Positions 23,201-34,460 of a stretch of DNA of 64,000 bases are shown here, piece by piece. The notes beneath the pieces were generated by a model, which made no database searches, was not told where the DNA came from, and saw only the letters and a list, made by a program, of their open reading frames with translations. The stretch lies in assembly GCA_001692895.1 (NCBI GenBank), contig KV748229.1, positions 805,112 through 869,111 on the forward strand, given 5' to 3'. The number at the start of each line of letters is the position of its first letter. The first letter of the stretch is position 1. A program made the position numbers and the translations under genes. Source of the DNA: Cenococcum geophilum 1.58 (taxonomy: Eukaryota; Ascomycota; Dothideomycetes; Gloniales; Gloniaceae).

Positions 23201-26200
23201 ACCCATTTAACGTATTCCCTGTATTCTTCCTCGGTTATTAAGTAGATAATAATATTATTAAGGTATACCATAATAAATTCATCTAAGTATTCTTCTAATA
23301 TATTATTAATATACTTTTAGAACGTTACTAGTGCGTTTATAAGCCCGAATTACATAACTAATAGTTTATATAGTTCTTCCTTTAACCTAAAGGCTGCCTT
23401 CTATTTATTGCCTTCCTTAATCCTAATCTAATGGTATACCCATCTTAGATCTATCTTTATAAAGATTTGCGCGTTGCCTATCCTATCTTAGATTTCGCTA
23501 ATTAAGGGTAAAAAATACCTATCCTTTCTGGTAATGCTGTTTAACTATCTATAGTTAATATATAGCCTTAGTTTACCATTCTTCTTTAGTATAAACAGTA
23601 CTAGATAACCCGCTAATAACTGCGATGGTCTAATATATCCCTTTTATAAGTTTTCCTAGATAAACTCTTTTAATGCTCTACCTTCTTCTTCGGTAAGCTT
23701 ATAGATTGGAAAAAACCTTAAACTTATTCCTAGTTTTAATTCTATCTTATAGTCCTAAGCTGTATACTTTAATAGCTTTTTACTTTCTAGTAACTATAGT
23801 TTCTTGCCATACTTATAGTATCTTTTTGGTATGTGACTTAAGCCCCACTCAGTCTCTTTATATATTACTCTAACTTAGTACTATACTAACTTAGCTTATT
23901 ATTGCATCTTACGGCGTTAAGTATCCCTAATATTAACCTATCCTGTAATCTAATCGATTTTTAGATTATATTCCTATAACCAAGGCATTCCTAGTACCGC
24001 CTTATCCCGTCCTAATAGTAGGATATTAAAAGACATCTTAATTTATCTTCCTTTAATAGTTATCTAAATAGGTCCTATTCTAAGATTAATAATCCCTCCT
24101 CTATAGGTTATTAGATCTCCTAAAATCGTAACTAATAGGTAAGGTTCCTCCTTTTATCTATAAGGTAATCCTATCCTTTTAACTACTGCTAGCGAGATAT
24201 AGTTTCTTATTGCTTCACTATCTATTAATGCCTTAAACTGCTGATCTTGCCAATTAACTTGTAAATTTAGGTGTCGTCCTTAAATTCCTTTAAGGGTTTA
24301 AGGCTTTACCACTAATTCCCTCTAGTCCTATGGGCCTCTACTTTTCCTAACTATTAGCTACTTAATCCCGTTGCACTTAGCTTATTCTTTAGCTAATACC
24401 TAGTTCGCTTTTTGTCTTTAATATATTATAGACACATATTCTCTAGGCACTCCTACTACTATTATCCGTCTAAGCATTCTTCTATAAGGAATCTTCCTGG
24501 TTAAAGTACTAAGCTTCCTTCCTCTTAGACCTCTATTAGATGCCATCTATATATATATTTAGCATTCCTATACTATCGCTTATTTATTATCCAGTACATC
24601 CTTATAGGGTATTTCCGATTCTTTTCTTTCGGATTCTTATATATTTCGCATATATCGTCTATATACGCAATCTATAATAACGTATAGTATACTAGGTGCT
24701 TTAGGTCAACTCTTAACTTATCTTTATCTTTAAGTTTAAACCTTTATTATGCTAATCTAAACGTTATAACTTTATTTATAGGTACTAAAATGCGTCTCTT
24801 ACTTCTCTAGTCCTCTAACCGTTTCTTTAAATCCTTTAACATTATAATTAAGGCTCCTTTAATATAAGTTATAGCCTTTTCTATAATTGGGTAGTCCTAA
24901 ATAACTCTTTTATCTAACTATATATAGAAATCTTCCTACTCGTTATTATGCCTTTGCCTATACCACTTTTAGTATAGCTGCTAAAGTGTATACGGCTTAT
25001 CCGTAAGGAAGTATCTTCTTATTACTGCGTCGTGACAGCCCTTTATATATCGTTCTTTAAACCTAGTTAGGATTTCTAGATCCTCTTCATCTTCCAGTTT
25101 AGTAAGCCACTTAGCTCTTAGTGTGCCTGCTCTCGGCCTATTAGTAATTCTTTATACTAGCGCTCTATCCTTTATACATCCCAATATACTAAATCTCTTA
25201 TCTAGTTTCTATTCTTGCTATGCAATAATTCTTACTCTAAATTCTTCTATAGTTTCTTTTAGTTTGCGCCTTACGCTTAGATCCTTAAAGTTATCTTACT
25301 TCTTAATCTTAATATTAACTTTTCGATCTTTAGTCCAAACGCCGTATTCTACTAGTAAGTCCTCTAAGTTTATATATTCGTCTCCTAGTCTAATTGCTAT
25401 TTATACCGCAGATTCTCTAATCTATAAAGAAGCTCCTTGCCTCTTATTTATAGGTGTCCTAATTTATACCCTAAATTCTTAACTCCTTAGATTCTTTAAT
25501 CCTAAGCTTGCTTTTAACTTAAGCTTAGCTCTAGCCTTAGTCTAACTAGGCTTACTTAGTGTTCTCATCTCGTCTTAAGAGTCTTAAATCTCACTTATCT
25601 CGTCTTAAGAGTCTTGTGCCTTAAGGAAACTTCATCCTAAGCTCATTTGTATGTCACTAAACTAAGCTATTACTCTACTCCATCGGTTATCGTCCATTGT
25701 AGGTCCTTAAGCTTGCCTTATCTCGTCTTAAGAATCTTAGTTATCTCTTATCTCGCTATAAGAATCTTAAGCCTTTAGCCTTTTGCCTTTATTAAGTGCC
25801 AAAGTAGTTCGCTGTCCTACTTCTCTTATGTCTCGCGAAGCGATAGACATTGTATCTAGTGGGGTTTCGATCCCTACTAATATTCCCTATTCTATAGTGG
25901 AATTATCCTTTACCTCTATTATAACATCTCCGATAGCTATATATTCCCAGTAAACCGCTCTTATTACCTTATTGTTATAAAATGCTTCGCCTATATTAAA
26001 ATTATTATCCTTAATATCTAATCTGCGAGCTGGTTTATTAGTTCCTCTATATCCTATAGGTACTAGCTCTTATAGCTAATAGCTTGCGCTATACTTAGTA
26101 TCTTTATAAATTTGGTATGCATTATTGTAATAAAACGTAAAACTTTTAATTAAACACTCTTTTGTTCCTTATAGCATATTATCGTCCCTTTATACGTATA

Positions 26201-27343
26201 TATCGTCTACTAGTCTTATACCTTTTACTATATAGTAACTCTGCCCACTTTTATAGTCTCTAATATAATAACCTTATTTTCCGCAATTTATATAAGCTCC
26301 TTCTTTAAACTATTTTTCTTGCTATAGAGTCCGCCTAAATGTCTTCTACTACTAAGATCCCTAATTCGGCCTCTGCTTCTTAGACCTTTAATTACTTAAT
26401 CCTTATCTTCTAGGTTTCTACGGTTATTTACTCTATCTCTTATAGGCTTCTTTAGTACCACTTAGGTCTATTAGCTCTACGCCATACTATAGTTTTTAAC
26501 TTAGCTTTTATTATTATGTGCTCTACGCCTTATATAACTATAAAACTCTATCCTAGCCTCTTTTAGCCTGTTCCCTTTAGTAGATCTAATTATTAATCTT
26601 AATTACCTAATCTATTAGTTCCCTTAGGGTATCCGCATCTTCCATTAGGATAATCGCGTCCTAAACTTTAGCCTTAAGTCCCTATTTATACTATACCATA
26701 AGCGCCCTATTATTCTACTCTACTTACGTTGCTAACGTCTAGAACTATATTATATACTTAATTGCTAAGGTTTATTGCATAATATCTTAGAGTTTTCTTT
26801 CTACCATAGTCACTGCCTCTGGGTCTCTAAATATCTATATAAGTTACTTTACAAATCTATTCCAGCTTAAGAATATAAACCGTACCTCTTAGTTCGTAGT
26901 TGTTATTCTATTTACCTGGATTTCTATAAGGTAAGGCTCAAACTACTTAAGTGCTCTTCCTATTAGAAACAATCCTACGTATACTACTTAATCCATAGGT
27001 ATTACCAGCTTAGCTCCCTCTTGCGCGACCTTAAAGTGCATTTATATAAGAAATCCTTTAAGCTTCGATCTCTCCCCTAAGTATCTTTTAATTAATAGTA
27101 ACTTAACCTTTACTGCGCCTATCCCGTTAATCCTATTTTCTAACGTTGCATTATTTTCTATTAACTGATCAACTATCTCTTATAGCTGTCCGACCGTTAT
27201 AGGTTGCTATAAGTTAGTATCTGCTATACTAGTGTCGTTACCTAACCTCAATGTAGTTGCCGCCGTTAATAGCGTTGTGGTAGCTGCTTTTAGTAGCATA
27301 TTGTTTAACTTATTATATTAATACCGTAACTAGGTAGTGATTG
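20258..27343 (-). pseudogene. Gypsy B gag-pol (RIP-inactivated), minus strand
   Basis: The longest clean stretch (23175-22978, minus) gives KKCEFFTRKTNFIRFI, QLSIDLKKIKAIVNW and LRLFLGFCNYCRRFI, the thumb/connection part of a Ty3/gypsy reverse transcriptase. A damaged CCHC finger lies near 26280-26310 (NCGK visible, other Cys/His lost). The rest is a series of short blocks separated by stops. Gag should lie at the high-coordinate end and integrase at the low end. No part looks functional. Confidence 0.8.
25560..25775. repeat. Short dispersed repeat inside gypsy B
   Basis: TCTCGTCTTAAGAGTCTTA-like units occur at least four times, two in close tandem near 25565-25615 and two more diverged near 25715-25765. 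In element sense it lies between the gag-like and pol-like parts. Confidence 0.6.
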
Positions 27344-27769
27344 TGTAACGGAACCTTATAGCAGGAACTACAATAGGCTCGTTATTAGGCTAGGTGTGTA
27401 GGAAATGTAAGTATAAAAGTTAACAACGTAATAATAACTGGTAGAGTGGTTGCCTAATAGATTAACTCTAATTATATTCTAAGAATCACTATAAGGAAGG
27501 AACTATCTAGGTAGGAACTAAGGGTCCTTAAATACACAACCGTACTCTTATAAAATCCTTCTTATACGTAATATACGTATGCTCTATCCGCTCTGTTATA
27601 GATCCCATAGATTATACAGATTATATAGATTACCCTACGTGACCTCGGTTACTACTTCTCGTTATATGGTTCTATCGGCTCCATCCTAGACCGTACTTGT
27701 ATTAACCAACTAGCTTCTTCCGTCTCTTCTCTAAGTAGTTATAATATTGTACTTAAAGCGTCCGTAATA
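27344..27769 (-). repeat. Gypsy B LTR (5' LTR in element sense)
   Basis: 426 bp, begins TGTAACGGAACC. Equal in length to its partner at 19832-20257, with transitions only. Confidence 0.92.
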
Positions 27770-27774
27770 CTATT

Positions 27775-29710
27775 ATTTAATCGTTATCCTAATGGCGCGC
27801 GAAGCTTAAAGGCACGAACTCTTAGATTAAGGTCTATACTAATTATAAAGCCTTAGAGTATTTTATAATAATAAAGCAGCTTACCGGCCGATAGGCTTAA
27901 TAGGCTAAAATACTCTTTTAATTATTCTTTATAATTATATACCGCCTAGGTATACAAAACTCTAAGGCTAATGCTTTAACCCAGAGAGAACAGGATATAG
28001 GCCCCTAGGATAAGCTAAAGGCGCAACATCGGACACGCGCCCTCTTCTGTCCTAAACAGCTCGACCTACGCATCCTTAAGGAACTAAGCTCTAAAGAGAA
28101 CAAGCTAGCACTTATGGAAGGAGAGTTCTTAGACAAGCTAATGGGATTAATTAACTGCATCTTAACCGCAAACCGCACGGCCGAATCCCTAAAGGCCCTC
28201 CGTAACTAGGCCTTAAAAGGTAACCCTAATTTAGAAATAAAAGAAGGACTACTCTTATACTAAGAACGGCTTATAGTTCCGGATATTAACAACTTACGGA
28301 TAGAGCTAATCTGTAAGGCCTACTATTAAGTCTTAACGGCGTACCCTAGTCGGGATAAGACCTACTAACTACTAGCGCCCTGTTACTATTGGTAAGGACT
28401 CCTATCTAATATAAAACGATTTATTAGAAACTGCTACGCCTATAAATACGCGGATGCCCCTAGGGATTAAACTCCTGGGTAGTTACGTCTATTGCCAGTT
28501 TTAGAACGCCTTTAGTAACATATTATAATAGACTTTAAGTTGTTTCTAAAGGACGCCCACGGCTATAACGCGGCCTTTATAGTAATCGACCGACTATATA
28601 AATAATCCGTCTCCCTCCCTTGCTTTAAGACCACAACTGTAAAGGATATAGCTCGCCTTTACGTTAATAATATCTATCGATTCTATGACGCTCCTAAATT
28701 AATTATCTCTAACTGTAATCCCTAGTTTATATCGGACTTCTAGAATAAATTCTGCCGTATCCTTAGGATTAAGATTAAGCTCTCTACTGTATTCTACCCT
28801 TAGACTAACAGCTAAACCGAGATTATAAACCAATACCTTAACTAGCGACTACGCCCCTTCGTAAACTACTATTAGGATAATTGGTTGGAATTACTGCCTA
28901 TAATAAACTACGCGTAGCTTACGCTCCCCTATAATAGTATAGGGATGTCGCCATTTAAACTGTTTAACGGGTACGTACTACAAATATCCTTTAATTAGGA
29001 TAGGCCTACTAAACCCACTACGGCTCGCGAACGCCTTAGCTATAAAGAGGCCTAGGTATTTGCCGAGAGAATATATAGGGCCTAGGAGACTGCTTAAATA
29101 ATTATAAAAAAGGCGCAAGAGAAGAAAGAGGCTAACGTGAATTAGTATCATCGCGAAGTAGACTTCTAAGTAGGAGATAAGGTATAGGTGTTAATAAAGA
29201 ACTAGAAAACCTAGAGGCCAAGCTATAAGTTAAACTACCAAATAGCTAGTCTATATAAGATTTTAGAGAAGGTAGAACACTCCTTTAGGGTTAAACTACT
29301 AGATTTAATGAAGATCTACCCTATTTTCTCCCTAAACCGATTATAAAAGGCTGCAAACGACCCACTACCTGGGCAGTATAACGACCCTCCGCCGCCAATT
29401 TAGATTGTAGAGGATAAGAAATGGGAAGTTAAAGAGATCCTAGCAGTTAAGAAGGTCCGTAGTGTCTTAAAATACTATATAAGCTAGGTTGGCCACAATA
29501 AGGACCTAGAATGGTATCCTACATCTAATTTTAAGTACTCCCCCTATAAACTATAAGACTTCTACCTAGCCCACCTAGACCTCCCCGGACTACTAAGTAA
29601 GTTAGATAGCTGGATTAAATACTAGGAAGAAGGGTTAGATAATTATAATAATCTAAATAACAATAAGGAACTCGGACAACGCCTAAGGGCAGGCTTTTTT
29701 AAGAGGGGGG
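27775..29710 (+). pseudogene. Gypsy A end of RNase H, integrase and chromodomain (RIP-inactivated)
   Basis: Continuation of the element A polyprotein after element B. The end of RNase H is followed by the integrase zinc region and core: AYPSRDKTY, then IIIDFKLFLKDAHGYNA, SVSLPCFKT and FYPQTNSQTEI, which contain the expected D, D and E neighbourhoods. A C-terminal chromodomain follows at about 29420-29600 (WEVKEILAVKKV, YYISQVGHNKDLEWYP, where context implies Gln or Trp at TAG codons). A chromodomain places it among chromoviruses, which tend to integrate in heterochromatin. Confidence 0.85.
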
Positions 29711-29714
29711 GTGA

Positions 29715-29940
29715 TATGACAGTGCTAGTGCGCGTCACCTGCCATATTTAACCAATTAGGATTTTCTATACCCGGCATGGAAAATCGCTATTGGCTCGCT
29801 TACCACTAGCGCCTTAGCGGCCCTCGCGACATGTCTACCTACTGCCCCTAAACGATTCTCCTTCTTCTCCTTAGCTTAGTATCTTTACTAAATAGCAATC
29901 TACAAGCTTTGGTTCAGAGGCATTTGTATAAGCCGTTACA
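29715..29940 (+). repeat. Gypsy A 3' LTR
   Basis: 226 bp, begins TATGACAGTGCTAG and ends GCCGTTACA, followed directly by the CTATC target duplication. Confidence 0.92.
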
Positions 29941-32900
29941 CTATCCTTATAGTTATAGTAGGTAGTTAACCTAGATATTATAGTTATAATAATCTAGATA
30001 TATAGGGGACTGGTATAAATTATTAATATATATAACTCTAGGGTTAAAGGGGTCCTATAAATAGAGAATATTATATTAGTAATAAGCTTACTAGAAACTA
30101 AAGGTATAAAGTTTATCCTACTAGGAGATATAAACCTCTACTACCTATAGTAGGGGGGTATCTATATTGCTGCTAATTAATAGGTAGAGTGCCTACTAAG
30201 AGCTATAAACACCTAGGGCCTTAAGTTAGCTACCCCCCTAAAAGTAACTATATGGTAATAAGGAACCTCTAAAAGTATAATTAACCTTATATTTATAGAC
30301 GAAGGCCTATACTAGAGACTTAAAAGGTATAACCCTAAAAAAGAATAGGCACTTGCCTTAGACTATATTCCTATTTAAATATAGCTAGACCTAGATATTA
30401 AGGCGCAACTAAGTAGTAAAAGATATATAATAAGGAAGCTTAAGATAGACAGTTTCCTTACTATAGTTAAATAACAACTCTAAGACCTAGAAAAAATCCA
30501 CCTAATTCTAAACAAGCGAGGCTTATTAGCCACCCCTAAGGAAATTAACTAAAGACTAAAAAGGATTTAGGCAGTGATTAAAAATGGGCTAGAAGAGTAC
30601 TGCCTAGTCTTAAAACCGGGCCCCTATACGTAATACGTATAGTCTATATAATACACAGTCCTTATTACTAGCTAATAATAAGTAAGAAGGAAATATATAA
30701 GTAGCTATAACCCTAAAGACAAGAGATAATATAAAGACACGAGAAACTAGTTAAAGAATACCCTAAAGAAAGAAGTAAGGAATAACTGGAGACGGTTTAT
30801 AAACAAGCACACTTTTAACCTAAGCCTCCCCTATAATAAGGGCCTTTAGGCTATAGCAAAATAGGTAAAGAAAAAGGTAGGGCGCTTAGTAGAAGACTTA
30901 TACCTATTACCCTTACAAAGAGTAGGGGAATTATAGTCTACTAATAATAATAATAAGAAGGTAAAGATTCTTATAGAAAGGTTCTTCCTCTAACCGGCTC
31001 TAGTAGACCTTAGCGATATTATAAGTAAAACACTAGTGACTTGCCTAAGGGTTAACAGCGATATAACAATAGAGGAAATGGCCAGAACTATTAGCCGCCT
31101 TTTAAATAATATAGTACTAGGACTAAATAGGATTCTAAATAAGGCCTTAAAAACCTATAGACTACTTATAGCACCCTAGCTTATAGATATAGCTAGGGCA
31201 TGCTTTACTATAGGCTACTACCTATAACTTAGAAGATCTATAACGACGGTTATTTTACGGAAAGAAGGTAAAGTAGATTACTTAATTTTAGGAAGCTACC
31301 GCCCTATTGCCTTAGAAAACACCCTTAGTAAGATCTTAAAAAAGGTAATAGCGGACCGTATAGTAGATATAGCTAAGGAATATAACCTACTACTATAAAG
31401 CTAAATAGGGGCAAGAAAGAACCGCTTAATACTATTAGCACTTACGCTACTCGCTACTACTATTAAATCCGCATAGGCGATGCGAAGGGACTTTATAGTA
31501 TTAATGCTTAGCCTAGATATTAGCGGCGCCTATAATAATATACCCTATAAGCGTCTCCTATATATCCTTAGGGTAAAAGGCTTCCTAGAATAGATTATAT
31601 AATTTATTTAAGGGTTTATAGGTTAGAAAGAAATATTACTAGTCTTTAACGGATACTAGAGCCCCCCTATTATAGTTATAATAGGAATACTATAAAGATT
31701 ACCCCTCTCGCCTATACTCTTCCTTTTCTTTATAAGTAACCTACTTAACTCCTTTAAGAAAGGGGCGACCTAGGGAATAGGCTTCGTTAACGATATAAAC
31801 CTAATTATATACGGGCTAATAGCCGTAGAGAATTATAGAATACTAGAGAAAGCTTATAATACCTATATAGAATAGGTAAGACAATATAGAGTCTAATTCT
31901 TACTAAAGAAATACCAGCTAATCTACTTTATAAGAAAACGCAACTAATTTACAGATCTTTAGTATATAATTTATATCTAAGGCTTTAGGGGTTAACTAGT
32001 TTAGGGCCTAAGTATATTAGGAGTATAGGTAGATAGTAAGCTCCGGTAGAGCGTATATACGGCGTAAGCGGCCTATAAGGGCTAAGTATAGTACATTATA
32101 TTATCTAGGATCGTTAATTTTATATAGGGTCCATGCTTCTAGAGGTTACGCCTACTATATATAGCAGTTGTCCGGCTAACTATAACGTATAGGTCTAGTA
32201 TTTAGGCCATTAGAGAATCTAAGAAAGGCCCCCCTAAATNNCTCCTTAAACNACTCTAAAAGGTCNAAATAGCCTNCCTNTANAGTATAANAGGCGGATA
32301 TAAGNNAACNGCNANAGNACTNCTTAAAAAGGAAGCNAATATTCCCCCCCTATAACTATATATTAAAGCCGCTATAATATAAAGGGCGCAAAATAAACGT
32401 AACTCTAATATTATAAAGTATATTAAAACACGCCTAAATAAACTATAGAGGGACCCTAGGGCGCCCTATAGGAGAATAAACTAATAACCCTAAAGTAAGG
32501 AAAATATATTAGAGAAATAGGTAAAGAAAGCAGAAGAAGAATAGTGCTACTTTAGGGCCTAGGCCTATATAGAGGAGGAAGGGAGACGTATAAAAGGCTA
32601 GTAAAGATAATAGTAAGAAAAAGAAAGGAGCTAAAGTAGAGTATAAAAGAACGCTAGGAAACTATCTACTATAATATAATACTGGCTAAACTAACGCTAG
32701 AGAGGTATATAGGAGTTAAAGGTATAGAGGCTAACTAAGGTAAGAGGAACCTAAGCTATAGCATAGTTAACGCTATAGGGGGTAAATACTTTAAGGCTCT
32801 AAGAAGGCCTAACAAAGGTAGAAAATATAATAGTAATACTCTTAAGAATAGGAATAATAGGACTAAAAGACTAGCTCTACTAGGTGGGTGTTCTAGTAGG

Positions 32901-33436
32901 CAGCCCGAGATATAAATATAGCTAGCTAAAACAGACACTAAAATATGTAATACTATTATGCCCTTTACGCACTAACTAAGAAGTAATACTCTTAGTAGCT
33001 AATATAAAGAACTATAATACACTGCTCTTAATATAAAAAGGCCTTAAGGTAGTTACCTAGTAGCTTATTAGCTAAAATATACTAAACTAGTTCCGGGTTA
33101 TAAAGGAAATAGTAATAGAGGGTAGGGGGGGCGAGCAACGGGTGCCCTTTAATAACTCTATAGTGGTAGAGTAAAGTTTACAATACTAGTGCGTCCGTAG
33201 GCTTATTACGGCAGCAGTGGTTCCTAAAGAGGTTAAAAAGTAAGGTAGTAGAGTACTATAGGTGACTTGTAGGCGCCTTATAGGTATCTTATAGGCGAGT
33301 CCTAAAAGGCGGGGAGATAAATTACGGGGTTTTCTTAAATAGAGTTTTCTCCCTATATATATATAAGGAGTAGTCCGCGTGGGCCTAATAGGGATCCAAA
33401 TCGGACGTTAAGTAATGAATAATAATAATAATATAC
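29941..33436 (+). mobile_element. LINE retrotransposon, 3' part (endonuclease, reverse transcriptase, tail)
   Basis: Resumes the LINE cut at 16049. The endonuclease continues (IYNSRVKG, ILLGDINLYY). Reverse transcriptase blocks are visible: SYRPIALENTLSKILKKVIA near 31300, LDISGAYNNIPYKRLL near 31515, GLPLSPILFLFF near 31700, and FVNDINLI near 31785, where most LINEs have an F/Y-x-D-D box. This fits the Tad/I-like fungal LINEs. Many TAA/TAG stops interrupt it. The 3' end has a long untranslated tail finishing in (AAT)n. A cluster of Ns at 32240-32338 marks poor base calls. Confidence 0.8.
32240..32338. other. Cluster of ambiguous bases
   Basis: More than ten Ns fall within 100 bp of the LINE 3' part. 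Single Ns also occur at 2812, 9187 and 13577. The cluster suggests collapsed or conflicting repeat copies in the assembly. Confidence 0.95.
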
Positions 33437-33489
33437 TAATTCCTTAAGTTATAAAATATATAAATATAAAATTTTATATTAATGCGCCT

Positions 33490-33979
33490 TATGGTTATTA
33501 AGTTATTTAAGCTTAAAGGTGCCTAAAACTTGCAATTTTGTAGAAGTCTATCCCACCTCGTGCACGGTCCTACCTCGTACACAGCTACACCAAATTCCCC
33601 ACCAAAAAAATGTCCGTTTTTATAACTTTTTAACACCACTATAAAATAACTTAAAATTTTAAAATATTATATTTAAAACCCTTAAAAACTTATATAGAAA
33701 CTTTTTTTTTAAAAAAAAAATTGTTTATTAAGTTATTATTAATTATTTAAAATGGCTAAATAATTAAATAACTTAATAAATATTAATTTTTTAAAAAAAA
33801 AAAGTTTAATTACTTATTTTCTATATTTATGAGTGTAATATATTTAAATTTTAAAGAATTCCATTAAGGCGTTAAATTATTATTAAGGAAATAAAAAAGG
33901 TGTGCACAAGGTGGGGCCGTGTATAAGGTAGGATAGACTTCTATAGGAAAACTATACGTTAGGTGGGGAGTCTTAGTAG
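33490..33979 (-). repeat. Right arm of the distant inverted repeat around the LINE block
   Basis: Reverse complement of 13083-13200 with C/T and G/A differences: TTAAGTTATTTAAGCTTAAAG, GCAATTTTG, then after the inserted element TAGGAAAACTATACG and GGGGAGTCTTAGTAG. Both arms lie outside the two LINE tails. Confidence 0.6.
33543..33941. mobile_element. 399-bp inverted-repeat element with TA target duplication
   Basis: Ends are GAAGTCTATCCCACCTCGTG and, at the right, the complement of GAAGTCTATCCTACCTTATA; arms run about 45 bp and the AT-rich middle is itself palindromic. TA flanks both sides (33541-33542, 33942-33943). The other copy of the host sequence, near 13128-13137, has TTTTCCTATACAAAATT uninterrupted: an empty site with one TA. 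This fits a Tc1/mariner-type non-autonomous element. Confidence 0.85.
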
Positions 33980-34085
33980 TTGACCCAATATTTATAAAAT
34001 ATTAGGTCGTCTCTCTAATAAATGAACTTTTAGTAGTATTTTATACCGTTATAGTTAAGCAATTCAACCGCGAGTATAGGGAAAA
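33980..34085. other. Short spacer with palindrome
   Basis: AT-rich spacer between the LINE block and the Helitron array. It has a near-perfect 27-bp palindrome at about 33982-34008 (GACCCAATATTT paired with AAATATTAGGTC). No coding sequence. Confidence 0.5.
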
Positions 34086-34178
34086 CGAGAAATAAGCAAA
34101 TTTTCCAAGGAAAATTTCTGAAATTGCTGACTTACAGCCGGCAATTTCAGTTCCTTGGAAAAGTTTACTTATTTCTCG
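34086..34178. repeat. Helitron terminal hairpin, copy 1
   Basis: The outer arms CGAGAAATAAG and CTTATTTCTCG are exact complements, and the inner arms TTTTCCAAGGAA/TTCCTTGGAAAA and GAAATTGC/GCAATTTC pair too. It is followed by a second small stem, CGCC-TGC-GGCG. The same structure recurs at 46700-46793. Confidence 0.85.
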
Positions 34179-34199
34179 CGCCTGCGGCGGGCTTTTGTC

Positions 34200-34370
34200 C
34201 TTTAGGACGAAGTCCTTTTAGGACAAAGTCCTACTACTGCCCTGCTACTGCCCTGCTACTGCCCTACTACTGCCCTACTACTACCCTACTGCCCTACTAC
34301 CCTACTACCCTACTGCCCTGCTGCCCTACTGCTGCCCTACTGCTGCCCTGCTACTAGCCTACCGTTATAG
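34200..34370 (+). repeat. CTACTGCCCTG-type microsatellite
   Basis: Imperfect tandem CTACTGCCCTG/CTACTACCCTA units next to the Helitron hairpin. Related repeats follow the hairpin or stem of the other two Helitron ends, near 46870 and 48420. Confidence 0.8.
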
Positions 34371-34460
34371 TAGTAACGTAAGGATGCCTTTATGTGATAA
34401 TCGCGTAATATAGATTCACATAATTAATCACGTGACGTATATTAATAATAGCTATTTATA

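Larger units (their letters stand above)
19832..27769 (-). mobile_element. Gypsy element B, minus orientation, inserted in gypsy A
   Basis: LTRs of 426 bp each lie at 19832-20257 and 27344-27769. The 5-bp target duplication CTATT is at 19827-19831 and 27770-27774, inside the RNase H sequence of element A. The interior is read on the minus strand. A pyrimidine run beside the left LTR (CTCCCTCCTC) is the complement of a polypurine tract, in line with minus orientation. The LTRs differ at about 30 positions, all transitions by eye. One long insertion event, 7938 bp. Confidence 0.92.
16050..29940 (+). mobile_element. Gypsy element A (chromodomain type), plus orientation, itself interrupted
   Basis: The LTRs are 16050-16278 and 29715-29940, and the flanking 5-bp duplication is CTATC (16045-16049 and 29941-29945). 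Subtracting element B (19832-27769) and its 5-bp duplication leaves about 5.9 kb, a normal gypsy length. Protein order is gag, protease, reverse transcriptase, RNase H, integrase, chromodomain. The two LTRs differ by about 20 transitions and one 3-bp indel, with no transversion seen. A purine-rich run, AAGAGGGGGGG, lies just before the right LTR and fits a polypurine tract. Confidence 0.92.
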
